Of a stretch of DNA of 64,000 nucleotides, positions 1-13,200 are shown piece after piece (position 1 is the first letter of the stretch; each line of letters starts with the position of its first letter). Made by a program: the position numbers and the translations under genes. The notes beneath the pieces are model-generated. The model saw nothing but the letters and a program-made list of their open reading frames with translations. It ran no database searches and was not told the DNA's origin. The stretch is from Sacculina carcini (Eukaryota > Arthropoda > Thecostraca > Sacculinidae). Location: positions 4,707,001-4,771,000 of the forward strand of contig OU696588.1 of assembly GCA_916048095.2 (NCBI GenBank), in the 5' to 3' direction.

Positions 1-195
1 GGCTTTCCTTGAACGATTGAATTGTTCTCGTCTGTACTATTCTGAGTTGTCTGAACTATTTCACTCTTCTATGCTCCTCCTATAAGTCAGAATGTCCTGT
101 CTGCTCTTCTCTCTGTATCTTGTTATTCTCAGTCTTCATGTCCTCTTTGATCGCTCTCATTCCAAACAATCCAGCCTTACCGATCCATGTTTTGG
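1..195 (+). repeat. Dispersed repeat copy A with TG tail
   Basis: Bases 1-195 resemble, in reverse orientation, 13370-13500: both contain CTTTGAACGATTGAA-like, CGCTCTCATTCC and CAGCCTTACCGAT stretches in the same order. Both run into TG-rich DNA at one end. Probably the 3' part of a retroelement; family unknown. Confidence 0.5.
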
Positions 196-303
196 ATCCT
201 CCCGTATCTGTGTGTGTATGTCTGTGTATGCCTGTGTGTCAGTGTGAGTGTGTGTATGTGTGTGTGTGTCTGCATGTGTGTGTGTGTGTATGTGTGTGTG
301 TGT
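190..303 (+). repeat. (GT)n-rich microsatellite
   Basis: An imperfect TGTGTG tract with TATG and CTG interruptions, at the end of dispersed repeat copy A. Confidence 0.9.
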
Positions 304-316
304 ATCAAATACGGAC

Positions 317-487
317 CGCAGTTTTGTGCTGCTCCAGATAACCTAGCAGTGCGTGCATGCCGTACTCGCACATAACACAGCCGGGAGTGTGAGCAGCGAC
401 ATCTATAGTCGCCTGCGGTAATCTCTCATTGTCCAATTGCTCACCAGGTGGCGCTGGCGACGGACATACATGCAATGCCGGACATAT
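317..487 (-). CDS. PSAP: PSAP exon 13, end of saposin-B 4 and start of saposin-B 5
   Basis: ICPALHVCPSP ends SapB 4. After a linker, GCVMCEYGMHALLGYLEQH opens SapB 5. The donor is uncertain: GTCCGT gives a low end at 317 and GTATTT gives 313. No further exon is visible before the window edge. Confidence 0.75.
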
Positions 488-1796
488 CTGACCAGAATCA
501 ACAGCAAACACACATATTCAGCATTGTGCTAATATTAACAAACTAATGCGGTGAAACTAGCGTCGAATAGTGACGATTACTAAACCTCTAGTGGTCCAGT
601 GGTTCTCAACCCAGGCTCGCCAACCAAAGTAGGATGGACAAGTCATTTTATCGGGTCGCTAATTGTTCGTAGAAAATAATTATATTCCTACTAAAATATA
701 TTATAATTAGATACTGCAATAATAAAAATACACGATGCCTAGTCTTACGATTCAAGTAGAATATGATTAAATCAAATTATGATTAAAATAATAATAATTA
801 CATATAAACACTAATCGTATATATCTGCATATAGACTTGGTGCTTTATTTGTGCACAATTTCAGCTCACTGTAAAAAAACATCAACAACCACTGCTCTAG
901 TTGTCTTGTTGGTTATGTGAGCTTGTACACACTGTTTTCTCATATTAAAACAACACTCCAAAACACACAAACACACACACACACATACACACATCCATGT
1001 ACACATGCATATATAAAAACACACACATCTTCATTTTATCACTTGTATAAGGATATGATAAAGAAATTTATGATGATTATTATTAGGCCACCATTAGAAT
1101 ACGCTGTAGTTATATGGGCTCAGTACAAGAAAAATCATATAGCAAGAATAGAGAAAGTACAACGAGTAGCAACCAAGTTAGCAGGAAAATTGAGGACATT
1201 AACTTATGAGGAGAGGCTAGAGAGAGTTGGGTTACCTACACTAGCGATCAAAAGATTAAGGGGTGATTTAATCAACGTTTTTAAGCATAGCATTGGCAAA
1301 GACAAACTGGATAGAAAAGGTTGGGTAGTTTGATTAGTGAAAGATTGGAGACACAATAAATGCCTTGGAGGCAGAACACAGGGGTTACAGGGATATAGAG
1401 AAGTATAGTTTCTCTCAAATATGTGTATGGACATTTGCAATAGTCTGTAGAAGGATGTAGTGAAATCAAGAAATATTGGGGCAATTAAAGCATAGATTAG
1501 ACAAGACAGTGGGTTTGGAGACAGCACAGTCTGACAGTCTTGCTCATCTCCTATACACAACAACTAGTGAGTACATACAAACACACATACACAGAGAGAG
1601 AGAAGATGAGAGGCCCCAGCTCGTGCATGAGAGAGTGAGAGTGGCACCTGATGAGCGTTGATTTGTTCAGCCAGCAATGTGATGACAAACTCGCCATACA
1701 TGGCAACATAGTGACGACACTGATGTACCAATACTGATGGTAACAGGTGGCAGGAATTCTCCACGGCACGGGCTATTTCATCCTGCCATTTCCCAG

Positions 1797-1832
<36 letters not shown>

Positions 1833-4800
1833 ACACACACACACACATACACACACACACACACGCGCGCGCGTTGCTGTAATATAATGTGTACATTTAT
1901 GTATCATGTGCGTCCAAGAGCGATGCTCGATTGGCATTTTCAGTTATGTTAGTCGTGAAGTTATGAAGTCGCGATATGTATATTCAATCAACTCTTCAAT
2001 ATGGTTCTTAACATTATTCAGTTATCGAGCCATTTTCAAATAATCAGTTAGTTCCCGCACCCCCTGCAGTATTGATAGCTATGATGAAAAAGACAAAATA
2101 CAAATGAAGGAATAACAAACCTTTTTTATCAATATTCATCCATACAACTTAAATATCCTATAAGAAAACTGTTTTAAGGAAGTATATAGATGATAGGCAA
2201 AACAGATATATTCTCTAATTTTCACAGGAATCCTCGCACCCCTTGATGACTTGTCTCGCACCCCTTGATAACTTATCTCACACCCCTTGATAACTTATCT
2301 CGCACCCCTTGATAACTTGTCTCACACCCCTTGATAACTTGTCTCGCACCCCTTGATAACTTGTCTCACACCCCTTGATAACTTATCTCGCACCCCTTGA
2401 TAACTTATCTCACACCCCTTGATAACTTATCTCGCACCCCTTGATAACTTGTCTCACACCCCTTGATAACTTGTCTCGCACCCCTTGATAACTTGTCTCA
2501 CACCCCTTGATAACTTGTCTCGCACCCCTTGATAACTTGTCTCGCACCCCTTGATAACTTGTCTCACACCCCTTGATAACTTGTCTCGCACCCCTTGATA
2601 ACTTGTCTCGCACCCCTTGATAACTTGTCTCACACCCCTTGATAACTTGTCTCGCACCCCTTGAGAACTTGTATCGCACCCCTTGATAACTTGTATCGCA
2701 CCTCTTGATAACTTGTATCGCACCCCCGGTTAAGAACCCCTGCTTCAATATCACACGATCTTCTCAAATTGTATGAATTCATCTACGGGAGCTCTCATAA
2801 GCAGTTCATTGGTTTCTCCTCTTTGCAATCTGAATGCGTGTGAGTATGTGTGTGTGTGTCTTGGTTTAGTTTGAATGGGTGCAATACGCCTCCCTACCAA
2901 TAAGCAGGCGAATAATTAGCCAGCATGAAACATTACTTACTAAACATTACCCTACGGCAGATTTCAATCCCACCACAAACACACAAATACGTACACACAC
3001 ACGCACACACAGACCTCAGTGGAGTCATTGAGAAGCACTTTCTGCAGTTCTTCCAGACTGAATTCGCACAGAGCACATAGTTCAGCGTTTGGCCGCAAGA
3101 TGGCGCCAACATCTGGCAGCATCATTCTGCGCAGAGGCAGCTGCACGAGCTCAACATCCTCGGGCCGGTGATCCTTGTCCAGCGGGTTCGGCCGCGCGAC
3201 TAACAAACAAACACACACATAAGCATTGATCTAGAACAGCGGTTATTAACCTGTGGGGAATTCCCCGCTGGTGGAGAATGGAAGAGATGTCAGGTGGGAA
3301 GCTAAAGGTCGGACAGAACAGGACAAATGTGTGTATTTTCATCAATTCAAATTCGTTTATTTTTGTTTCTAATTACCTCTTGACATTTACTTTGATGTAA
3401 CAACTGAACATGTTGGAATTTATCAGCGCTGTTGTGGAAAATGAAGAGATGGCTCATTAAGAAGCGGGGAATCTGGGGAAAAAGATTACAAACCACTGAT
3501 ATAAAACAACAGGCTTCATTAGCCTCATTCAGCAGAAAACTTTTCAAAACTACTAATCGCCTGAGTTGAAATATATAATTTCTCTAAGGCGGAGGACTTT
3601 TTCATAGAGGGGAATTGTTCACATATGGCGGCGAAATAATGATGCTGAACACATTCAATGAAACAGACACAGTGTATATACGACAACACATTGCTGCACA
3701 TTATTGCAACCTGCAACATGACTTGCAACATTATTTGTTGAGAGTATGAAAGGTGGATTGCACGGGAAGCTGATGAGAACGGGATTTTGCTGAGCCGAAC
3801 TTCACAGATGAGATTGTTGAAAAATGGCACACACTGGCAAACAATTATATAGTTAGAACGGGTGGCAGTTTGATTGTGCGCGTGTACATTACACCTCCAC
3901 CACACTAACACACGGTGCCCCCCCCCACCCGGGGGGAGGGGGTGATTAATCTCACTCACTGCCATCGTCGCCAAAACTGACAGCAGAGGCCGGCGCGGAA
4001 GAAAGAGTGGGGGTCTTTTTGAGAGAGACGCGATGCAGAGTGCGGGAGTTGAGGTCTTGTTCGGTGACAGTCGGACGGAATAGCTCGACCATCGGTACGG
4101 ACTCCGGCGCGCCCGGAGAAGACAGCAGAGGTTTGAGAGATTTCAGCACACGCTCACTGCTCGAACCAGCCACAACGTTGGCCCACAATGGCTTCACGTC
4201 CTACACCAAGCACGCGCGCACACACACACACACGGAGAAGACATGTCAGTAGCAAGTAGCAAGCGTATATGATGAACACCCAGACCAGATCCCCACACCG
4301 GCAATTGATATCAACGAAGACACTTGCGTGGTGTGGCTGATAGAACGTTGACCACATTGACAAGCAGAACAACAAGAACATGCATGCCGTCTGAGTCAGG
4401 CAAACACACACACACACACACACAAGCACACACATTACATTACATTAAGATATTTATATAGCGCCCTAAACATAGAGGGTCTCTAAGGCGCTGCACACAC
4501 ACACACACACAAGCAAAGGACATACACATTCACAATCACACACACACATACACACAGACACAAAGAAGACAGACGAGTGCACATACGCTGAAAATCACAC
4601 TTCCATACATAAAAGACAAAAACACACGCACACACATACCTATTGAAGATGACAGCATATCAGACAGACAGCACTGAAGACAACACAGCAGACAATCAGG
4701 GACATACACTCAGATAGGCAAGAAACATCATACAATAGACACACAGATATAAATAACACAACTCAACACCACAGACACACATAGACATAGATTCGGATTA

Positions 4801-7740
4801 GCATACAGAAACCACAACACAACAGTGACAGAAAAAAACACACACACACATTCACCTGTGGAGGGGTAGAGCATAGTCCGACGGCTTGGCAGAGAGAGTG
4901 CGGTTTCATGTCGTTGACGAGATATTCGTAGATGACGTCGAAATAGCGGTCCACCAGATCCATGCACTGCATAATTACAACACAATTCAACTCAGCTCTA
5001 ACAAACACACACATGCACAAATATATCTTGGAAGCAGGCAATTTGTAATACATGTTCTGTTGAAGTCTACAGCGTGTTTGGCTACAGTTTTATGTTCTGT
5101 AACGCTTTCTGTAGCCGAAAACGCTGTAGAATTCAACATAACATGTTTTACAAATGGCCTACGTCCAATACATACCCTGCGTCGAAAGGCTAACAGCAGA
5201 AACTCTCCAGATGTGCACATACCTCAAGGAAGAACTCAGCAAGAAACAAGAACAGCTTACACAGCATTAGTATGAACTCCAAAGACTACGGGATGAGTGG
5301 ACAGAAACGACTGTCGAATTCAACAGAACACACAAATATGTGCGCATAGGTATGCCGTTTGATGTGAGTGTATATATATATATATATATATATATGCGTG
5401 TATGTGTATGAGAGTTGGTATAATAGGTATATCCCTGCAATCGTGCATATAATCATGTGTGTGTATCTGTGTGTAGCATGACAAGGTGATATTCGTGTAC
5501 AACATTACAAATGGGTCTTCTAGTACTACTTCTAAGGATCCTTTTCTACTAGTTGAACCTTCCTCTCCTAGGCATTATCATTACAGTCGCTGCTTCTCTA
5601 TCTTAAGACCTCGTATCTACCATAGGTTTTCTCCCTCAATACGCTCAATCAAATCCCTCCCTCTTTTCAGGAAACATACCAAGCATTTTTTCTAATCAAG
5701 TCTTATTACAATCTTAATAATGTACGAGTATATATTAGTAATGAATATAAGATCTAACGGTTTTATGTGTGTGTGTGTGTGTGTGTGTGTATTTGTGTTA
5801 ATTAGTTTGTCCGTGCGTATTTAAATGTGTGCTGGTCTGTTTCGTGCTTGTGTGCGTGTAAGTGGTCGCGTAGCGATATCGCGGACAGTCTGCCAGCAGA
5901 CACTGAATGCAGTCTCTATGCGGACTACCTCGCCATCTATTGCAGAGGCCACACACACTCACCGGTGCTGCGAACAAGCTCCAAGTTGCCTTTCATAGAC
6001 TAAATCGGAAGTAGCAAAGTTCTACCTAGGAAGCGACGTCCATGCCGGTCCTGGACCTCCCGTCTAACTGAACAAACAGCCAATGAACTCCACTGACACA
6101 CCAAAACTGCTCGGTGTCACCCTAGACTGCCGACTGATGTACCGACAAAGCATCGTCAAGTACAGTCAAGGCCTGTATGCAGAAACGGCTACAACTACCA
6201 AGTCTGTGAACTGTGAACATGTCATACATAAGATCAGTGGCCGACTACTGCGCATCAGGCTATCTCACTGGTGCTTCTGGCACATCGGCGCAGAAACTGC
6301 AGGTTGTACAGAGGAGAGCGGCTCGTGTCATCACGGGCTGCACGCAAAACACTCTTATCGGGGCGCTAGAAAGGGAGGCAAACCTGATGCCGGCGGAGCG
6401 CGAATGTCTCAGATCGACGTGCCTGTTGACCGTTCCGCCGCTGCCGCCTGCCTAAACCGCCTGGCCAAAAAGATGTGGTTCAGTAGCCCACAACCTGTGT
6501 GGCGCCTCAGGACCGCTGGCCACATTCCACAAAATATATGACCAGCAAATCAGCTAAGCCGCAAAGACTGCGTCCTCGCTGAACAGGTGCAGCACTCTCC
6601 TGCAACACTTCATGTGGAAGATTGGCATTGCCGACACTCCAAACTGTCCAGACTGCAGCGCGGACGACACTGCAGAACATCTACTACAGTGCCCCGCTCA
6701 GCGTGTAGCGCGGCACAAGCACCTCCAGGACTTCATTGACAACCCGGACAGTCATACGAATGTGGCACAACTGGCGGGGTTCCTGCGGGCATCGGGCCGA
6801 TCTCAGTCTCGAATATGAGTGTACAACTCGTTTGTCAGAAAGAAGAAGTGTGTACATGAGGTGTGTGTGTGTGTGAGCGCTTTTGAGATCCTCGGGTAAA
6901 AGACACTATATAAAAGTCGTAATGTAATGCGTCTGTATATATATATATATATATGTGTGTGTATGAAGGAGACAGTAAGAGCGATTGAGAGAGATTGGGA
7001 GATTAGGAGAGTAGTGGATGGTTTGTGTGAGAGAGATTGGGAAAGTAGTGGATGTTTGTGAGCGAGAGCGAGGTGCGTCACACATACCTCTTTCTGATGG
7101 TCACTCTTGTGACAAATTCCATCGAGAATTTTCTTGAATTCCTCGCGTGTCGTGTTAGCCACCATGATGTCACGCCAGTGCTTCACCACGTGGATGCAGA
7201 AGTCACAGTCTATGGCCGGGGAACTAGTGTCTAGCACACCAAGACTCTAACAAACACACACACACGTAGAATTATTACTAATAGCAAAATCACCCAACAA
7301 AACTAAAAGGGAAAACAGCGTAAACGATCAATAAATTGCATGACTGAAATATCCATGCACCTTGATCATACAAACAGATACACAGGAATAATAGCAATAA
7401 CATAAGAAAGTAAAATCACACAGTGTGGAAATAACACAAGGTTGGAACGGACTCAGTACGACTTACAAACACCTACACACATCACAGAACATATACTATC
7501 TGCTCTATTTAATTTTCAATGTGTTCTTGCTCTTCTCTCTGTCTGCTGATGATCAAGAAGTGTACATGATAGCCTGCATGTTTGTCAATGATTGATTACA
7601 GAAAATAATTTGCAATGTTCACTTCAAGTGACGGAGAATCGCTTCACATGATACATATATCATATACGTCAATACATGCTTGAAGTCCTGACATATTCAA
7701 TCACTAATTTCCCGGATAAACTCTGCCTGTAGCGAGTAAT

Positions 7741-7775
<35 letters not shown>

Positions 7776-10141
7776 GTACCTGGGCACTATGGAAGCCGGG
7801 ACACAGTGCCGACACTTGACATAGTCCTAGTGAGTCGATTGAGACAAGTAGTTGATGAAACATGTCCACGTGGTCCACCACATCAGCCACACATGCGTCA
7901 CTCAGCGAACCCAGCTCACGACACAACTGTACACACACACACACATTACATTAGGCAGGTACTTATATAGCACCCTACAAATATAGTTTATCTAGGGCAC
8001 TGCACATACATACCGAGTGAAAGATGGAGAGAGCAGAAATAAAATGAGACCTAATATTCATTGCTAGTATAAACCATATTATCTAAAGTATTATAGGACT
8101 TTTTGAAAACAGGGATAGAATTGATAGAACGTAGTGTTGGGGAGAGCTTGTTGTAAACACGGGGTCCTAAGATAGAGAGAGAGCGATTATAGTGAGAATG
8201 TCTATACCATTTGCAATTTGATTTGAGAAAAGTGAAAATAGAATTGAGAAAAGTGAAAATAGATTTGAGAAAAGTGAAATTAGATTTGAGAAAAGTGAAA
8301 TTAGACTTGAGAAAAGTGAAATTAGAATTGAGAAAAGTGAAATTAGAATTGAGAAAAGTGAAAATAGAATTGATCCATGTTATTTCAAACATATAAATTA
8401 TCGTTATAACCCGAAAATGCAAATTTATTTCATATATTTGTTTAAAAAATAAAAAACTGAGAATCTTGTAACATCTCTAATATCTTTATTGAACAGAAAT
8501 TCATTGAAATATCATAATCAGACATCAGACATTAGCAGTGATTCCACAATACGTGTAAACAGCCATTAAGTACAACAAAATCAGTTTAAATAATCGCAAA
8601 CGAATTATGGATGCGTGTAGAAACGAAAGGGATTGGAAGAATGTAGCTAAAACACTCGGTGTTAACATAAAACGGTCTTTTACTGGCTGAAATCCAACGA
8701 GGATTGCCCAAAACACCGGGGAGGCAATCGCGTGAAAAAAACGCCACAAATGATTAACACAATAATATCAGCGGTTGAAAAAACGCCTTCACTCACTCTG
8801 ACAGACCTGCAGCTCATCATCCACTCGCAGCATGTATATCAGGTGTGCCTAAACACAATCAGGAACTGGCTTGACTGGGAGTTGTTGTCGCTGAAAGCCT
8901 TGCGACCGACGAATGATCGCATGAGCAACGCCGACAATAAGCGAAAAAGGGCCGAATACATGGAGGAACTCTTCCGTATTCGGTCCGATGGTCGCACGCC
9001 AGTGTGGGTGGATGAGACGAACTTCAATTTGTTCTGCAAGCGCAGCCAAGGACGGTCAAAAGTGGGGACCAGAGCTGCTGTGGTTCTCCCGGCCAGCAAA
9101 GGCACTAATCTGCACATCATTGGCACCATGGCAACAACAATACTCGTCCTCATGTCCACCAGGCGGGGCTCGTTCAACAAGGAGAGCTGTGCTGAATGCT
9201 TTCAGTGTCTGGTGGAGCAGTGTCGCCAAGCTGGAATCGATCGCCCCACGGTAATTTTTGACAACGCCCCAGCACACAGTCCACTGGAGGCAGTGTTTGA
9301 GGAGCAGCAGGACATTTAGCTGCTCAGAAAGACCCCCTACTCGTACCTACTCAGTCCTATCGAGCTTTCATGGAGCTCAATAAAGAGCCACGTGAAAAGA
9401 AGTTTAAGGGAGAAAATGCCCGATGTGCTGGCCATGACTCGGGACAACGCCGGCCCGTCCATTACCGAGCAGCGGATGCAACTGCTGGAGACGGTCGCTC
9501 TCGAGGCGATCAGCCACGTGGATACAAGTCGTATCCAGTGCATTGTATCATACAACGCACCTGCAGAGCTACGCCAATCGGGTAGAGCGTTACTACGCTG
9601 CAGCGTTCCGCGGAGAAGACCTCGTCGAGATTTCTTGTTTAATTAATTTTGTACTGCTTGTGTCTGCTTGTTCCCTTGATTATTTTCCGTTCATCAGCTG
9701 GCGTGACGTTTCAATGCTATTTGAATTCAAACAACGCGTGTACTTAAATTCAAGCGAAAAGGCAAGATATCACCACTCAACACAATCACAACGCAGCATG
9801 GCCCACTAAAACACCTTCACTAACAAACACACACGAACGTTGTGCGCAAACAACTGCCCTATGGCGCGCACTGCCCCAGTGGCGCGCACTGCCCCACCCC
9901 CTGCATCCCCACACCAGCGAGTTCACTCCTTGGAAATGCTGCGCTCGCTCATAACACGTGCATACAACATACATACACTCACACTACCTCGCACACACAA
10001 ATAGACACCATACACAAAAATATACTGTACAATATTAAACATAGTAAAGATGGCTAGCAACGACAAGCGCTATTCGCACGTGATGCCTTAACACTTGCCA
10101 TAAGCTGGATTGTACCGTCTCTGAAATTGTTGTTTCTGTAG

Positions 10142-10210
<69 letters not shown>

Positions 10211-13200
10211 TGTGTGTGTGTGTGTGTGTGCGCGCGTATGTGTACACGTGTGTGCACGCTTTGCTTGCGAGTGCTCTCCGAGAACAGTGGCTCTATGCAA
10301 AATCGCTGACAATGATATATTGGCTGATAGAATTCCTCATAAAGTAAGCACATGTACGGTACATATATGTATTAAAATTGTAGTACATAGTACATATCAT
10401 TGCACATAATTGTATAGTACATATTAAGTAGTACATATCTGTATTGTAATTGAATTGAATATAATTAAATAATTTGTTATACATATTTAAATGCACTGGA
10501 GAGCACAATAGTGACCTTATAGCTTAAATAATTAATATATCACTTAATTTTATGTAACACTTCTAAACATTTCAAATGAATACTCATAATGTGTAAAATA
10601 ACATGGATCAATTCTATTTTCACTTTTCTCAATTCTAATTTCACTTTTCTCAATTCTAATTTCACTTTTCTCAAATCTAATTTCACTTTTCTCAAATCTA
10701 ATTTCACTTTTCCCAAATCTATTTTCACTTTTCTCAATTCTATTTTCACTTTTCTCAAATCAAATTGCAAATGGTATAGAAGGAAAATCAGGTTCTAATA
10801 AGAGATGATAATCATTAGATGACTTAAGTGTAGGAGCAGATTTGAAAAAAATAAACACGCACGATATCACTAAATTTGTCAGGCGGGTGCAATGTCGCTA
10901 GGGGCACCTCCAAAAACACCACATTTCACCAGTTTTAACCACGCCACCATACTGCCTCGACATTAGTGGTCGTCTTGACTCAACGACAACTGCAGACGTC
11001 CAGAAATATCTGTCCCTGGAGTATGGGGGAGCAAGGGGATGTTTGTATAGGCCAGGGGTTCTCAACCTTTTTCTTGCCAAGGCCCCTTCAACACAATGTG
11101 AGTTCTTGCGGCCCCCAGAAACAGTCAGTGAAGCCGCTAGAAGTCCTTGTGGCCCCATATACACATGCATTGTTGCGTCACGACTTCTACAGAACTCATA
11201 TACGTCGGTGAATATTTCCACCGACCATCAAAACAACACTATAGCCTTGCGTACAGGTGGGGTGATCACACAGACATCGGCGGATCACACGATTCAAATG
11301 TACAATATCGAAAATATTTATGGAATAAACTATTTCAACAATTTGAATTTTTTGTGGCCCCCATTTTTAAAATCTGGTACTATGGCCCCTCAAATGAGTC
11401 CCATGGCTCCCAGGGGAAATACTGTTGGGGTTGGGTTGATAAACACTGGTATAGACCATAACATGTATATTGAAGAGATGCAATACATCCTGCACTGAAA
11501 CAGGTGATATGCCGAAATTAGATTCAGTGGTTGAGACAGGAGATATTATGCTTACACCCGGAAAATGTGCAACTGTTTTGTCTTCTGCTATTCCATGTTC
11601 GTGGTATGATATACTTGTTCAAATGTCAACAAGTCTTCTAGCTAGGCAATCAGTCTGTGTGTACTAAGCCACAGTCACTGTGTCACAGTAGACCAGTGAC
11701 ATCAAGACAGACATACAGATACAGACAGACAGACACTCACAGGCAGAAGACGCCCAATGAGGTCATGTCTTCCTGCCTCAGACACGTGTGTCTTCATGCG
11801 GTCACTGCTGTCACGACATGATGTACACGTAGCCTCCTGTACACACAAACACATAAATGAAGCAATAACAACAGTTTAATGCTGTTTACATACTGGGTAT
11901 ATTTTGTTAAGTGAAAACTGTCTTCTACTTAATACTAGTGTTGGTATTAAAATATTAAACACGTAGATGCCTGAGAGAAGCTTCCTTTATATCAAAAGAC
12001 ATTATCAAGAATAATATATGAATTATATATGATAAATGAGAAATTGTTGTTGACAAAATATACGTCTTACACACACAAACACACACACACACACATTTGA
12101 AACAGTGATAGAACCGAATTTCAAGTCACACTTCGCGATGTCTTTTTTCGTCTAGTTAGTAAAACGTGAAAATGTCGACTAGCAATCAGCGTGTATCCAC
12201 TGTGAAACACGTTGAAAAAACGAGCCTGAAAAACTCAGCTAAACGCCAAGTTGTTGTTCGGCACATATGACCGCTCACAAGCGATAGGTCCGGGGTTCGA
12301 AACCCGGCGGAGGAGAATTACATTGGGCTAATTATATAATTTAACAGCCCCTGTCCACCCAGCAGTAAATGATGGTACCAGATATCAGTCATGTGTTGTG
12401 TCATGCATTCTGGGGATGTGGCCCTCTCTAATACGTCTTCCGTCCTTGTGGCGTCATAGCGTGGAGAGGGTCGGTTCTGCGGTGGCAGCGAGCTGCACGG
12501 GACACACCTGTGTGTGTTCATAAACTTTGGCTTCTTCCCGTGTAGCAGCTGCCACTTGAGCTTGCCTTTAGCCTTTAACGCAATAATAAACAAGTGATCA
12601 GGTTTGAGCGAGTGAGCGCACAGTGCAGTTCAGTTAACCTGTTGTTGTTGACGTTGTTGCGACCGTGTGGCCTGCTGTAGTTGGTCTATTTGTTGTTGTT
12701 GTTGTTCAGCCAGCAATTTGTCGACGTGCTCAGAATTGCACAGACCGGCCGTATGACATACAACCTGACACACACACACACACACGCATGCATGCATGCG
12801 TATATAGGCAGCATACTTGTGTGTTAGTGTCAGTATGCATGTGTAGGTTAGTTTGAATGTTATCGCCAGTAATCTAGAAATAGCATTAGGAATAAAAATA
12901 CAATTAAAAATGGGAAGAGTAATAGAAACAGTAGCACGAGCAGTGAAATCATTCTAATAAGTTGAAAACATAAACATATCTCGAACATAATGCATGTTTC
13001 TCAATCTCTCTACATAGGTGTCAGTCGTGCGAACTATGTATAGCTAGCACGTGATGTTGAAAGCGAGGCTCTTCCAGTTTATCACCAATTTACATGTATG
13101 ATATCAACACTCGTGCGTGCTAACTGTTGACGGCTACTGTAGACATATATTTTGGACACTTCCGGTCTATTTTTCCATCATTCTATCTATATAATCATTC

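Larger units (their letters stand above)
8205..10776 (+). mobile_element. Tc1/mariner-type DNA transposon nested in a LINE
   Basis: 2572 bp, bounded by TACCATTTGCAATTTG and its reverse complement, with flanking TA duplicated (8203-8204, 10777-10778). The terminal inverted repeats are about 180 bp and are themselves built of eight 21 bp units. Removing the element restores one LINE reading frame across the site (LLLEPDFPS then RHSHYN), which confirms the boundaries. Inside are a broken transposase and a (GT)n tract at 10142-10256. Confidence 0.88.

Noticed and set aside
2410..2754. Repetitive 22-residue protein on the minus strand
   Set aside because: An artefact of the 22 bp satellite; no start context or splice signals.
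9842..9910. GGCGCGCACTGCCCCA repeat as a gene promoter
   Set aside because: Lies inside the DNA transposon with no coding region after it.
12490..12590. Minus-strand KGKLKWQLLHGKKPKF as an extra PSAP exon
   Set aside because: Its phase would break the frame between exons 5 and 6, which join cleanly without it.
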